Positions 47,023 to 59,765 of a DNA stretch of 64,000 bases are shown piece after piece. The DNA lies in assembly GCA_024752435.1 (NCBI GenBank), contig CP103028.1, positions 682,001 to 746,000 of the forward strand, given 5' to 3'. The stretch comes from Allantophomopsis cytisporea. Its lineage: Eukaryota; Ascomycota; Leotiomycetes; Phacidiales; Phacidiaceae. Both the position numbers and the translations under genes were made by a program. The notes under the pieces are model-generated. The model worked only from the letters and a program-made list of their open reading frames with translations, was not told where the DNA came from and did not search any database. Each line of letters starts with the position of its first letter. Within the stretch, counting starts at the first letter, position 1.

Positions 47023-50000
47023 GTCAAGCCTTCCAAGAAAACAAAACTCAAAGCCTGGTAATCTTTGTACCCCAAAAATACGTACGTTGATTACTATCAC
47101 CATGTTAACGCGCCGTATCTACCTAGATAAGTACATATTGTACAGTATGTACTTTCAAGTACACACATACATTTATTCTCCGTATCCCATATCAAATCTC
47201 AATCCCCCATTCTCATTCTTCTTTATGAATTATTACAGCAAAGCCTATACCCGGGCCGCAGAGGTAGTAGGTAGAGAGAGGATGGATGGATGTACTTTAC
47301 ATAAGGTACCTAGGGCAAGTTGAAATACGGAGTACCGTGCATGCTACTACTGACGATGGTACCTGGACATGTCTAAGAGCTCCGCTCCCTTTACATTTCA
47401 CGAGGGTCACAATGGCAATGTCAGCGTCTCCCTCTTACATTCATTCACTCACATGAAACATTTCTATTCTATAGGAATGGAAGAGTAACTTCATGTCACT
47501 TCTGGAGTAGAAAATATTTCCAGTCTGGTCTAGATATTTTATAAACCCTTTTCAGCGCATAGGAGCTTCTTTGGAAGGGATTTACCACTTCACTCCTTGG
47601 CTGCATTGCATGACTCTTGCAGAGTCACGACCTCTCTGACCAATTTCCTCCTGCAACGCCAACGTCCACTTGGCACATCAACAATATGGTACGGTAGACT
47701 ACTTCTCGTTAGGGATACGGCACTTGTCTTCGACGGCGGCGGGTGTTGCAAGACAGATGGGGATGGGATCAATGGCTTCCAATGGCTTCTTGACGGGGCC
47801 TTTGATGGCGCTCGAACACTCCAAGGGAAGCGCTTGCAGAGAGAGAGTCAAGTCAAGCGTAAAAACGAACGCACAGTGATCTTCTGCGTCTCCCAATGGG
47901 CCCGCTTAGGTCCCACACAACCCACGAAACCCTGAAATCCCAATTTCGACCTCGACCTCCAACCATGCTCCAAGGTCCGTTATTAATCGACAGAAAAGAC
48001 CTTTCAATCTCTTGGCCTCCTTTTGATGAAAGGGTCAGTCGAGACAACTGTCGCATAGAAGAAGAGATGCCGAGAAGAAAGGAAGGCATGCGAGGCGGAG
48101 GATCAAGACGAAAGATTGATACTTACAAATATGGATATGAATATTTTAATGAATATTGAAACGAAGAATAATTAGTCGGAAATTTAAACACGATCCTGTA
48201 CCTCGGCTCACTGTACATACCTGTTGTGTATTTACTATGTAATACTCGTTATTCCCTGGTCGTTCATTTTTGATTAATATGCTTAATATTCCGACGTGCA
48301 TCGTGAATGTGTCACGGAGTACCGACATTTGTTACGTATTGACAATCTTTGTATACATAGAAGATAATGGGCCGAGAAGTTGCTGAAACGGTATGGCACG
48401 ACCATCACGCTGGTGCTCCCTTCACACTTTGGAATTTTCCAAGTTTCCAGCCATTGGTAGTGTACCGCGCGATACGACCGAAATTCGAAGGGAAAGTCTT
48501 GCTTATTTCTATCACTTTACGAAAGACACGAGTCGTATGGTATGAGGCGAAGAACCATAAATGACCACACGAGACCATCTTGCTTGCTTTCTTTCTCTTC
48601 TTGTTTCTATTCTTGGTTTTCTCTTCTTTCACCTTTTCCTTCTTCCCCCCCTTTTTTTTTGGGGTTGTTATTTTCCAATGAGTTTTTCTTTCTTGTTTCT
48701 TTCCATTATCTATTCCAAAATCTCATCCTATATCCGCAAACATATACACATACAAACCAAGCCAATTACCCAATTGCATGGGTAAGGAATGGAGGTAAGG
48801 AATGGATGGAAGCTTTGCACAGGGTAATCTGTACATTGTTTTGTATTGCTATTATGTATTTTACTACAAGTACCTTAATTTGCTTGCTTTGTATGAGTTG
48901 AGGTGGGTGTATCGTATAGCTAGCTAGCTTACCCTGCTCCAGCCAAGTACGTGGTACGTAGAGCAACGCAAGAATGCGCGCGCGTGCAACAAACAACCCT
49001 CGACTCCAAAAAGCTACACAAGAGGAAGAAGCAGCTCGTGCGTGACACACATTCCTGCTCTAGCCTCCATTCCACTTTTTCGAGGCATAATAAGAACTTC
49101 GCTGGAGAGCATAGAAAGTGAGAAATGATATGGAATATGATGGCGCTTTGTTTGTAAAAGCAAATGCAAATGTTAGTGTTTGAGTATGCTCAACTCTCCT
49201 CATGTTACAAGTTCGGCATACCTCGTATATACGGCAAGCAAATATCGAATCTCAAAAGGCAGCCTCCTTATAGCTTGCCAGTCATGAGGAAGAAAGAGAT
49301 ATCAAAGAAGATATCGTTGAGTGGCCCCAGCGTTGACATTAATGTGTGCTTGCCGCCGCCACTCACCTACCATGTCATTTCGTCGTCACCTCGGGTTGCT
49401 CAGTAATTTGTCGTGTGACGGTGCCGCCAGTATCAGTTCCTGGCCGAGGGAAATACATAGAGAGATATTCACTTTTTGAAGACGATCTCGGAGCATCTTT
49501 TGCATGTGAGTGTAGTGGCAGATAAGAAGAGATGCATTGCATGTGAAAACCAGCGACAATACATCTTGAACCCATAAATGACATATCACGTGATTTTGCA
49601 TTTCCAAGAGATGTGTAGAGACCAAACAGTTACGATCTGATGCTTTACTCACCCCAGCACCATGAGATATCTTCTCAACTTGTGAGTACGCGTAGTTACA
49701 ACTCCATCGAGTTTAATCAATGTCCAGTGTGCGCAAGTGGCTTTATAGATGCTTGCACTTATAAGTTTTGGATTCCCACAAGACCTTGAGTATTTTCAAC
49801 AGTATAGCCACTGTATTGATGATGTTATGAAGTCCAGACTGAAGCTTTCAATTCTTATATCTTGCAAGATCAAAGCAGGATGATCTCGATGGGTCTGTAT
49901 CAAGTACCATTACATGTCTTCTACCAACGGTTGACGGAGAGAGCAATGATCCATAAATATATTCGCTATTTAAATCTGACTTCATATCTTCTGGTATGCC

Positions 50001-50308
50001 ATTTGGTTGAGTTATGTATCATCCGCTGCGTGTACAGCCGATACGAACATCTAGTATAGGTTCGATGATAACTAAGTACTCTATATATCTCCCAAGAGTT
50101 CATCATTCCATCGGCCTCATGGGTTCCATTAGAGTGCCAAAGTCACTTGTCTTAACTGATCACAATACTAAATTTACAAGTACTTGATTCCTCGCCTCTT
50201 GTTGTAAAACCATTTCGAAAGCTTGGTTGCCGCAGCTACAGTATTCCAGCCACATTCCATCATCACTTGCATATTCATCATCACCAACAACTGTGCGCTT
50301 CTCGGCGT

Positions 50309-50431
<123 letters not shown>

Positions 50432-50738
50432 CCTCGTTCACTTCTCGTTTCTCATACAACATCAGGTTGGCACCTTGACCACCTTCGCCAACCACAACCT
50501 TCATCCAATCCGGTCAACAAGAATCTAACTCTATTGCTTGCTTCTTTACATTGCATATGAGCGTGTCAGAATCTACTCAACCTCTCGCTCCCCATATCAT
50601 TCAACTTACTTCTCTCCTGGTTGCGACTTCCAACCAAGATTAACAACAAGCATTGCTTATCTGTTCATACTACTTCATTTTTACTTCATTTTCGGTTGCT
50701 GGATGCAATCATAGCAGGGTATCTTAAATATCAACAAA

Positions 50739-52928
50739 ATGGCGCTTTCACACTACCCCGTTCGACATTTTGCGGAACGCGACCCAGAGAGCTACAAGAT
50801 CTTTGTAGCTACGACCATCAAGCAAAGTAAGTTTCGCCTCATCTACTTTTTGAAGAGAGCTTATGTATTAGATATCTCATATAACATCGATCAAGATAGG
50901 CTAGCTAGTGTACGTGCCAGCTTTCTAGAAACAGTATCAGAGTGGCTCAGATGCCTTTGTTCATCGTTACTGTATCGCACCAGTTCACTTTGATTTCTCT
51001 GTTTCCATGGTTGATTTGTTACATTAAAGAAGGTGCTAATATTCAAACAGAGAAATTATTCACAATTGGGTATCACCACAACAATCATGCCCAAAGTGAA
51101 CAGAGACACCTAAACCGAGAACTTTGGGAAACGATAGACAAAGTCCTCCCTGATATCCGCCAAAACTCATTTCAGTGGACTTTGGCCGATATCGTTAAGC
51201 CTTACTTACAAGATGAGATCACATCAGAAAAACTGGATGAGATCGAAAGCCTTCAGCTCCTGGGGGTGGAACCATCTTGCGAGGAAGCCAGAGCGCTTGA
51301 CATGGTGAAAAGAATTCATCGCTGTAACATTAGCTGGCCGTGGCAACCGCAAATTGGTCAACTGTTTGTCACGCGGGCGCCATATGCACCAACCAAAGCG
51401 ATTACTCAGCATATATCTCAGGATGGTTCTGTTCGTGTCATGGTCAACAACAACTTTAAGTATTCCAAAATCATCCAAAACTGCCTGCTTCTCAGATCTA
51501 CCGCTCTCTCTGAAGCCATCCTCCCAATACTTTTTCGTCATCACTCCACAGCATCAGCTTTTGCGGCAACATGCCAGGATGCATTTGAGTTGGTCGCATT
51601 TTTTGCAGAACACTGGAATATCACCGATGGCGAACTACTCAACTCTGATAACGAGGCGGCTCCCGCACTTCCTGGACTCTATGTCGTAAGTTCTAAACAA
51701 ACCTGAGGATCACGTGTGGGCTGATATTGAGTTGTCTAGGTGGTCACGCCCTTTCGTAAGAATGGCCGAAAAGATATTTCAACAAAGCATAAGCTGCGTG
51801 CGCTTCAAAATCTTACCAAATCTATCGTTTATCACGGCTCAAATCTCCGCATTCTGCATTTGCATCGTATTCCAATGCTCACAATCGACGTTCTGAGATT
51901 GGTCGTACCCATGATGACTGACTTGAGAGTACTTGGCATCTATCGATGTCCACTCATTCACATTGGCCACTTGAAGAAACTCCTCGATATTCTACAACTA
52001 GTTCGACCGAATTCCATACATCGTGCTCGTCCCCAGTTAGACTTTTCTCCCCGGTATATTTGCTTCCTGCTGAAACAACAAGAATGGTACTAATATCTTT
52101 AATAGCTGGCATAAAGGCCCAGAAGGTGGGAAGTCGTATGGGGTAACTTGGAACAACTTTGGCCGCAATTCGTGTCTAGGAATTTGGCAGCTCGTGGCTG
52201 TTAATCTCCCACAAGCCATATCACAAGGCGTCGATATGGTTAGCCCCTGTTCAGCTTTTCGTCAATGGCTTGAACTAGGTTTACTCCCTCAAGTTCCTCA
52301 GACTCTTGAAGCTATTCTCTATGAGCGGAATGCGCGAACTTTAGCTACTCAAGTTGACTATGGTAGCACAGGTGGTGACGAGCACTGTTTGAAGAAAATG
52401 TAGGTTTCTTGTCGCCTTGGGTACCCTTGGCACCGTGGTGAATATTGACTAATCACTGTGATCAGGGGCACGTACTACTTTGACTGCGACTCTTGCCACA
52501 TGACCCTTCTTGGTATCTTTTTCTCCGACTTTGACATTAAAAACTGGGAGGACTTCAGTGAGCCATTATACTGCCTCGGTTGTCACTTGACCATGTATCT
52601 TGAAAGAGAGCAAGACCATGAGAAGAAGAATTACACCAACATTGTCCGACAGAGGTGGCTAAGACTCTGCCCAACAAACCTTCGAAAATACGGCGAGGAG
52701 GATGAAACCGGCAGAATCAATCCATATATCACGGATAACGCGCGCTTAGCCATTGATATGCTGCAAATTTTGAACGGTCTTAGCTCCGCTGAAAAGTTTG
52801 ACAAGCACACCGGCTTCAGTGAAGAAAGAGGCCAGAGACAATCCGTACAACTACCAGTCACAGGGAACATGATGAATGCTCCTCTTGTCAGCAAAGCCAC
52901 AAAGGCAGCTCGCCATTCTTTCTGGTGA
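50739..52928 (+). CDS. Protein of unknown function with LRR-like segment and CxxC/CxxC putative zinc site
   Basis: My model has five exons: 50739-50826, 51030-51685, 51740-52053, 52106-52399 and 52466-52928, giving 604 aa. All introns are GT-AG. The third (52 bp, with a perfect TACTAAT branch-like site) joins LDFSPR to WHKGPEGGKSYGVTWNNF; without it a stop appears. The first intron (203 bp) is the least certain and could hide a small exon. I do not recognise a named family. Visible features are a leucine-rich stretch, about residues 270-330 (NLRILHLHRIPMLTIDVL, LRVLGIYRCPLIHI), and near residue 455 a CDSC...CLGC pattern about 33 residues apart that could bind one zinc ion. The C-terminus is polar and probably disordered. 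No membrane segment or signal peptide is seen. Similar proteins of unknown role occur in filamentous ascomycetes as far as I recall. The (CT)58 tract lies just upstream. Confidence 0.75.
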
Positions 52929-54211
52929 TGGGCGGAGGAAATATCATACCAAGGTGCGGCCCGTTCAAACTGCGAGTCTGCTGGCCTTTGCATCTTTTGG
53001 CAGTGTCATATTTGTACTACGGAGTACCACGACTCTACTCTTCAGTGGAACTTGGAAGATATCTTCACTAAATTGCTATTGATTTTTTCTCTTTATCCCT
53101 TAATCTCATTCTCTTTTGGTTCGGGTTTCCTTGAAGGCTGGGAACTTATGCAACTCACACTTAAATTCTTCACCCTGTATATCGGCACATTGCAGACGAT
53201 AAACGAAACTATTCATCCTTTCGGCGCCTATTATTGCGAAGGATACACCCGCCTTCTCTATTTGAGCTTAACATAAAGTTCAATCACTCAAGTCCTTGAT
53301 CTCTATCACTGGTTAAAGGGTTTTTTTTCTTTCAGGTTTCCCAGGAGATGGGATTCGTAGTTGATTTTTGGTTTATCTGTTCTCAACAGGAATGGTTTCT
53401 TCAAGCAGGATATTGCTCATACTCTGGGGGGATTATAGAAACTGAGATTGAGATGGGGGGGGTTCTTCCTTTTTCTTTTTCTTTTTCTTTCCATTTGCGA
53501 TGATCTTCTTGCGCTCTCACTCTAAAGCTAGTGGTTTCTAATAGACAATCAAGCTTTGCCAATATATATATATCACCGCATCTAATATCCACGTGACAAC
53601 GTGAATTTCCCCAGTAATCTGTGGATCCAGCTAATATCCCAAGCCAATGAAACTCACACTTTGCTGCGAAATCTCTATCTCTGTACATTGAAGCTGGGGA
53701 AAATAGAATATTGATAAAGATTTACTAATAAGAGATATGTGTTACTAGGCAGTTTTTGTGATCGTTATAGAAAGGTTACCAGGATACCAGGGGTTTCACT
53801 ATCGAATCCTCCAGATGGTGACTTGACTTTAGTTTACGCCAAACAGCAGTCTCCTACTGTTCTTAGTATACATGATTGATTGCGGTATGAATGATGTGTC
53901 GTGACTGTTCAGGAGAGGCGCCCATATTATATTTCTCATGTTAAGACTTATGTTCTGCGATTAGCTTGCTATACCTACCATTCAAACCCTCAGCAAAGAG
54001 GTCGGTTGTTCTCCTCTTACAAAAAGAAGAAAAAGACTAAATCCAAACCAAGAAGCGCAGCCAGGTTTAGACACGGTGTCGAGAAATACGTTGATTTCAA
54101 AAGTTTACTAAAATTGCATTTGACTGCTTCCATGATCACTAGCTACAATGCCGGGAGTCTTTAACAGCATCCCAAAACCCCTAAAGCCAGTATGCTGCTG
54201 TCAAGCACTTT
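52929..54211. other. Intergenic region between convergent genes
   Basis: This holds the 3' flanks of the unknown-function gene and RAD50. A TACGGAGTA motif lies at 53018-53026 and a (TTTTTC)n run near 53466-53490. No gene is seen; a short open stretch on + near 53901-54164 has no domain. Confidence 0.6.
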
Positions 54212-57200
54212 TCACATAACCTCCGTGATTGACTGTCTCTCAATCAGACTCTTTTGTTTATCATCACGACTGATGCGCCAGTAGTTATCACAGAAGTCCG
54301 CGCACTTCATGTAGCGGAGAAATTCTTCGTCATGAGTGATGACGATGAGCTGGAAGTTCGATTGTGCCATCCTAGTCTTGATGATAGTATGTAACGACTC
54401 AGCCAAGGCTCGGATATTGTCTTGATCAAGATTCGTCGTCGGCTCATCCAGTGCAATAAGCTAAATAATATCAGAATATCATTCAAAGAAATCAGGGGCA
54501 CATTCACTCACGCCACAGTTAACACCGAAGCACTCTGCAAGAGCCAATCGGATGATGATACTTGCCAACACTCTCTGGCCAGCACTACAACGACCCCTCA
54601 TATCCATTTCTGCATCTTGTTTCACCATGCATACACGGTAGTTGAAATTCCGTTGCCCCTTCGCATTCTCATTGTCAGACCGGATCATGATAGTATCGAC
54701 GTCTGTGCCTTGATATGTGCTTTGCCAAAGTTCGCCAGCAATGCGATTGATCTCCTCCATCTTCATACTGTGGTATTTCATAATGGCATGATCAAGAGCA
54801 GTTCCGTACTGGCTGAGATCAGCAATAGCTGCTTTCGTTGTTTCAACCTTGATGTGCGCTTCGCGGTAATTGCGAGCTGCATGTTTATAGTCTTGCTCCC
54901 ACTCCTCCAGCAGCCCCTGCAATGCCTCATCCTTTGCCTTCATTGTGCCAAGAATTGCTCCTCTCTCAGCCATGAGCTTTTGGTATTGCATATCAAGTCT
55001 CATAGCTTCTCTGTTCAAGCGATCGTAATCTTCAGTGGCATTTCTTGACTCAAGTTTAGCGATTTCGGTCTTCAGATCCTCAAGACCTCGTAGGTTCTTA
55101 CGGAATTTGATATTGTCACCAATATTCCTTTTGGTTTTCTCGCTGTTTTCAACCTGTTTCTTTAAGTTGTTTGCCTCGGTGGTTATTGCCGACGCTTCGC
55201 CTTCACATCTCGCAATTTCTTCTTCAATGGAGCTGATCACTTGCTGGCACCTGGCGAGTTTCAAGGGACCGCCTTTATTGAGATAGTTGTTGATTTCGTC
55301 ATCGGCTCTTGTCAGCTTGTTCACCGTGTCTGTCAATCGTGCATTATCCTCGTGCATCTCTGTCACGCGGGCCCGACCACGTTGCTGCGCATCCGCATGC
55401 AGTGCTTTTGCCTTTGCAATTTGAGGAACGAGCGCTTCAATATCCAGATCGGCTCTTTGAATGGCGCTACGTCGTTGATCGCTGCTCTCCCGTAACTCTT
55501 GAATACGTAGAAGGAGTCCCTGCTTCTTCTCGAGCTGATAATTAGCATCGCTTAATTTGCTAGCTGCATCTCGGAGCTCCAATTCCAGAGTGTTCATGAG
55601 ATTGCGGGACCGGTCTTTCTCATTTGTCATCTTGTTAATCTTGGTCTTGAGCGTCCGTGCTAGGTCCGTCGATCTCGCGAGAGATTCTCGGATCTCCTCA
55701 GAGGAAAGGACATTTCCTGAGGACTTCTGCTGAGTGGATATACGAGAAATCTCTGCATCGAAGTCTGTGATCTCCTTGTTGTAGCGCACGATGCTACTCA
55801 CAATCTTGCTCAGAGACTCTATGTCTCTCTTACTCGTTTCTTCCTGGCTGACGATGGTATCTTGTTGTTCCACTCGGCTTAGCATGGATTCCCGCTGCTC
55901 CTCAATCTGTTTTAATTCCTTCTCCAAAGATGGTATTTCAACACCCCAAAGACGCATATATGTGTCATAATGAGACTGGGCAGACTTTGCTTTGCTTAAA
56001 TCCTGCTCGATCTGTTTCAGCTCTTTTTCAATCTCCTGCTGCGTCTCAAGTGCTAGTCTCTTCCTGATCTTCTCCACTGCTGCGCTTTTCTCTTTGGCCT
56101 CTGCGAATTTCCGCTCGCACAAGACACAAGCATTTTGCTTCTCGGCGTATGCCAGCCCTTTGTTGTAGAAATTGTGCATATGCTTGTAGTTTTCAGCATC
56201 GGACTTGATCGTATCTCGATCTGACTGGAGTTGGGCCATTTCTCCAGGGAAGTCTTCAACGCCTGCCAGGGGAGTGCCATTTTCATCCAGAATGGAACGA
56301 AGAACAACTTGCTCGCAAGCACGCATCTCGGCAGATTTCTTCTTGACGGAGTCCTTGGTTGAAGAGAGTTTGAACCCGATCTGTTCAAGCTCGCGATTTG
56401 TGCCATCTCTTTGTCGCTGGGCATCAACAACCAGCCTACCAGCACTATCAAGCGCAGACTGGAACTCACGCTCGAGTCTCGCAGCAGTCCAATCTGGTCC
56501 GACAATAGCAGCAATCTTTTCACCGTGAGTTGCTGTCATGGTTTCGAGACTTCTCTGGCGATCCTTCAACTCCTTCTTGACAAAGTCGAGCTGTGCTCGA
56601 TCATCTGCCATCCGGGTACTCTGAACCAATTCCTCTCCAAGCCTATCACTCTCCGCCTCAGCATCGCGAAGTTGCGCGTTCTCTATTTTAAGGTGGCCGT
56701 CCCAATCGGCGGCCTCGTATTCCATTGTAGCATTTTTTAGGCGGTCCTTAAGGTTGTCATGACTTGCATCCAATACTGCTTTTGCGCCTTCATCAACGCT
56801 GACCGCATCAACGTCTTGTTGGACAGTCTGAATCTTCTTATCGTTGCCTGCGATTGCTTGCTTGGCGGATAGTTTGTCTTGCGCATGAGCTGAGCGCTTT
56901 CCTTCCAATTCTGTCAAGTTTCCGTTTATGCCCTTCAGCTCATCGTCTGTATCTTTCTGCACCCGTTCAAGTTCCCGAGATTTTTCCCGTGATAACTTTC
57001 CCACGCGCTCAATGAATTCGTGAACCAAAGCGTCATCCAGATCACCATCAAACCCGCGGATCTCATGTCGTCTTGCTGCTTCTTTGACTAGACTCACTCG
57101 CAATTCCAGTTGGCGTTCGTAGTTCTCCTTTTCGGCCCGATGCTGACCTTGCTCAGCAAGCTTGGCAGAAAGGTTCCTACGGCAATCCGCTATTCCCTTT

Positions 57201-58419
57201 TGAAGTTCTTTATATCTCATGGACTGATCTCTCTCCTGTCGTCTATATGTCTCCATACGCTCTTGATATTGTGTCAAAGTCGCCTCCAGCCATTCATCGG
57301 TCTCGTCGAGCTCCTCAAGATCTGTTCGTAAGTCATCAACAGTCTCTTGTCGTTCCTTTGCTCGAGTTTTCTTAGCCTGGAGTTCATTCAAAATTCCATG
57401 GTAGGTTTCCTTTCGTGCATGCTTTTCTCTCGCATTCTCTGAAGCTTCTTCCATCTCCCTACTTAGTCGGTCACTTTCGTCTCGGAGTTCTTCGATCTCG
57501 TCATGTATAGCTTTGGATTTCTTTTCTGCTCGCTCAGCCTTATCCTTGTCAATTTTGTAATTGTCCTCAAGAAGCTTTTGCTTTCCCAGTTCGGCAGTAT
57601 GGAATTTACGCAGTGCTTTGAGGTTATCAATGGCCTTCGTGTACTTCAAAGCCGCAAAGATCTCATCAAACTTCTTCTTCAATACTCCAGGCTCACTCAT
57701 TGGCCACAATGATTCGTCTTGATGACAGAAAATCACAGAATCAAGAATGGCTTCTGACACACCCAAATATTGAGGCATAATTTGGTCAAGCTCGGCCACA
57801 CGGGAGGATATTGTGGTGCGTTCACCATCCTTGATCATGAGTAGTGAACCTTCAAGAGTTTTCTGTGATCTAGTCGCCTTTTTGACTGTCAGTTGTAGGC
57901 TTCGAGTCACAACCATTTTTGCGCCAGACGTCGCCTTGAAAGCCAGCTTCACCTGAGCCAGCACCTCTTTCTCGCCACATAGCTGCAAGATCATCAATAA
58001 GAGCTCCTCATAGTGGGCGATTGACTACATGCCTTCGGATCATGTATGAAGGCTCCACCTTTACTGTTTGGCGGCAGCTGACCAGTGGTAGCGTATTTGA
58101 GACATTCGATTATTGTCTGAATACTTGTCAGTAGAGACTAACTCATATATCACATCACTACAGCACATACCGTCTTTCCCGATCCGTTATAACCAACGAT
58201 CAGTGTTAGCGGCGTATGAAATTGAATGGTCTCACTACGGATGTTGTCGAAAGAACGAACCCTAGACTTTAGTTAGCAAGCGGCTTTGGAAGTACAAGTT
58301 TTGGAGGAGTGGCATAAGTCATCGTACCCCAAAATAGAAAGCTTATCAATCTTTGCTGTTCTCTGTCAGAGTCCTCTAGATTGCTCTATTCAACCGGTAT
58401 GAACTTACACCTGTACCAT
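54212..58419 (-). CDS. RAD50: DNA double-strand-break repair ATPase RAD50
   Basis: Exons are 58419-58411, 58362-58328, 58261-58171, 58116-58033, 57982-54512 and 54460-54212, giving 1312 aa, the same length as I recall for yeast Rad50. In order: [15 protein letters not shown], Walker A GYNGSGKT (residues 38-45), [20 protein letters not shown], long coiled coils, the zinc hook CVLC at 692-695, the second coiled coil, the ABC signature CSAGQR, then Walker [13 protein letters not shown] in the last exon. Rad50 forms the nuclear MRN/MRX complex with Mre11 and Nbs1/Xrs2, tethers DNA ends and starts resection and ATM signalling. Exons 2 to 6 are secure. Exon 1 (only 9 nt, coding MVQ) is my best guess, and the true start may differ. 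The intron 58032-57983 has GC at the donor (AAG|GCATGT), since no GT site keeps [12 protein letters not shown] in frame. The gene is divergent from WC-2. Confidence 0.95.
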
Positions 58420-59765
58420 AGCATTAATATTGATATGTCAGATGTGATCGATGGGGTGCTTACATCTTGGCTTCTGTGCGAACACTGTGCAGGCCCAGCA
58501 GCACGCTCAAATATGTTTTCTAGTTGTGCATTTGTATGAAGAACGAACTATCAAAACTCGTTAGCTTTATTAACAGTCGTTCAGCTTGGCTTTCTGACCT
58601 GAGACACGAATAGGCGGCCGTAGGTTCGAATTTCACAATACAGACAATACGGAGAGAAGCTGTGGGAAGTGCGCAGGTGCGATATCAGTCTTGACGCTAT
58701 TCGTGACTCCGATGCAAGCTTGGTTGGTCTGAAAAGGCGAGGCCCTGTCTGTAATCTCAAAGCATGGGTAAGTAAAGTCAGATACCTAGGTAAAGGTCTG
58801 GTTTCACTGCAACCACTATAAGATGCTTGCCTTTTGTTGGTGGTGGTTGTCCGATAAAGTCGCGTGCCTGGTCTAGACGCGTAGTCACGTGATTCAATTT
58901 AGATTACCTAGGTACATACATCAGGTAAGGTAATTCTTAGGTAGGTACACACCAGGTAGACAAGGTATCGATGCCTCAGATGTTAAGAATGCTATTTCGG
59001 TGTCTGGGGTGTCCCTCCGCCCCTCTCTATGTGTGGAGTCTTTTCTTTCCATCGTCGATCCGCAGTAAGGTAACATTTCACACACATGCTTTTTGTGTAT
59101 GTACAGATGGAGTATCACTGCAGATTACTCAATATGATCCTGAAGTATCGTAGTATTTGGTAAAGTACCTAACAGCATTCGTAACGTTTCGGACCTCCTA
59201 CCGCCTACGTCTTGCTACAACAACTGTATCGACCGAATTTGAACTTTAATGGCTAACTCCCACGTCTGTTCAGCTCGTTGAATGCATGATGTTCGTGACG
59301 CTTTGAGTTGCCCATAGGAAGAGCTCCGGTGCGGATGAGGCGTCGAATTCGAATGGCAATTGGCCATGCCGCTAATGGAATACCATGCTACGCAATCCGT
59401 CCACTAATTATGCCCAAAATCACTTTGATACTGAGAACATCCTTCTCTTACACCAAACCTCATAAACACGGATTTCTGTTCATAACCTACCATCACGCCT
59501 CCAACCACGCACGGCTTGGCGCAGTGTGACTCTCATCTTCAAAGGTCCCTTCTCGTAAGAAAGAGAAAAAGAAGAAGAGGAAAAACATCAACGCAAAGAA
59601 GCCCTTCGACAATCCTTTATCGGCGGAAATTGATGTGCTCTCTTCGGTAACATGCGTCATATGGCATTGCACCCGCTGATCAACTCGCACGTTGTCTTGT
59701 CCCCAACGTGGTTTCTGTACATCAAATCGCTTCGCCGGTGCTCCTAAGAATCTATATCACTCAAT
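58420..59765. other. Divergent promoter region between RAD50 and WC-2
   Basis: The 1.35 kb separates two divergently transcribed genes. It carries two TACCTAGGTA palindromes (58783-58792 and 58905-58914) and a nearby relaxed copy (CTTAGGTAGGTA at about 58935). The part near 59530-59760 would be the 5' leader of WC-2. No further gene is seen. Confidence 0.6.

Noticed and set aside
47597..47935. 112-codon + strand open frame
   Set aside because: It begins at a non-ATG codon and has no recognisable domain.
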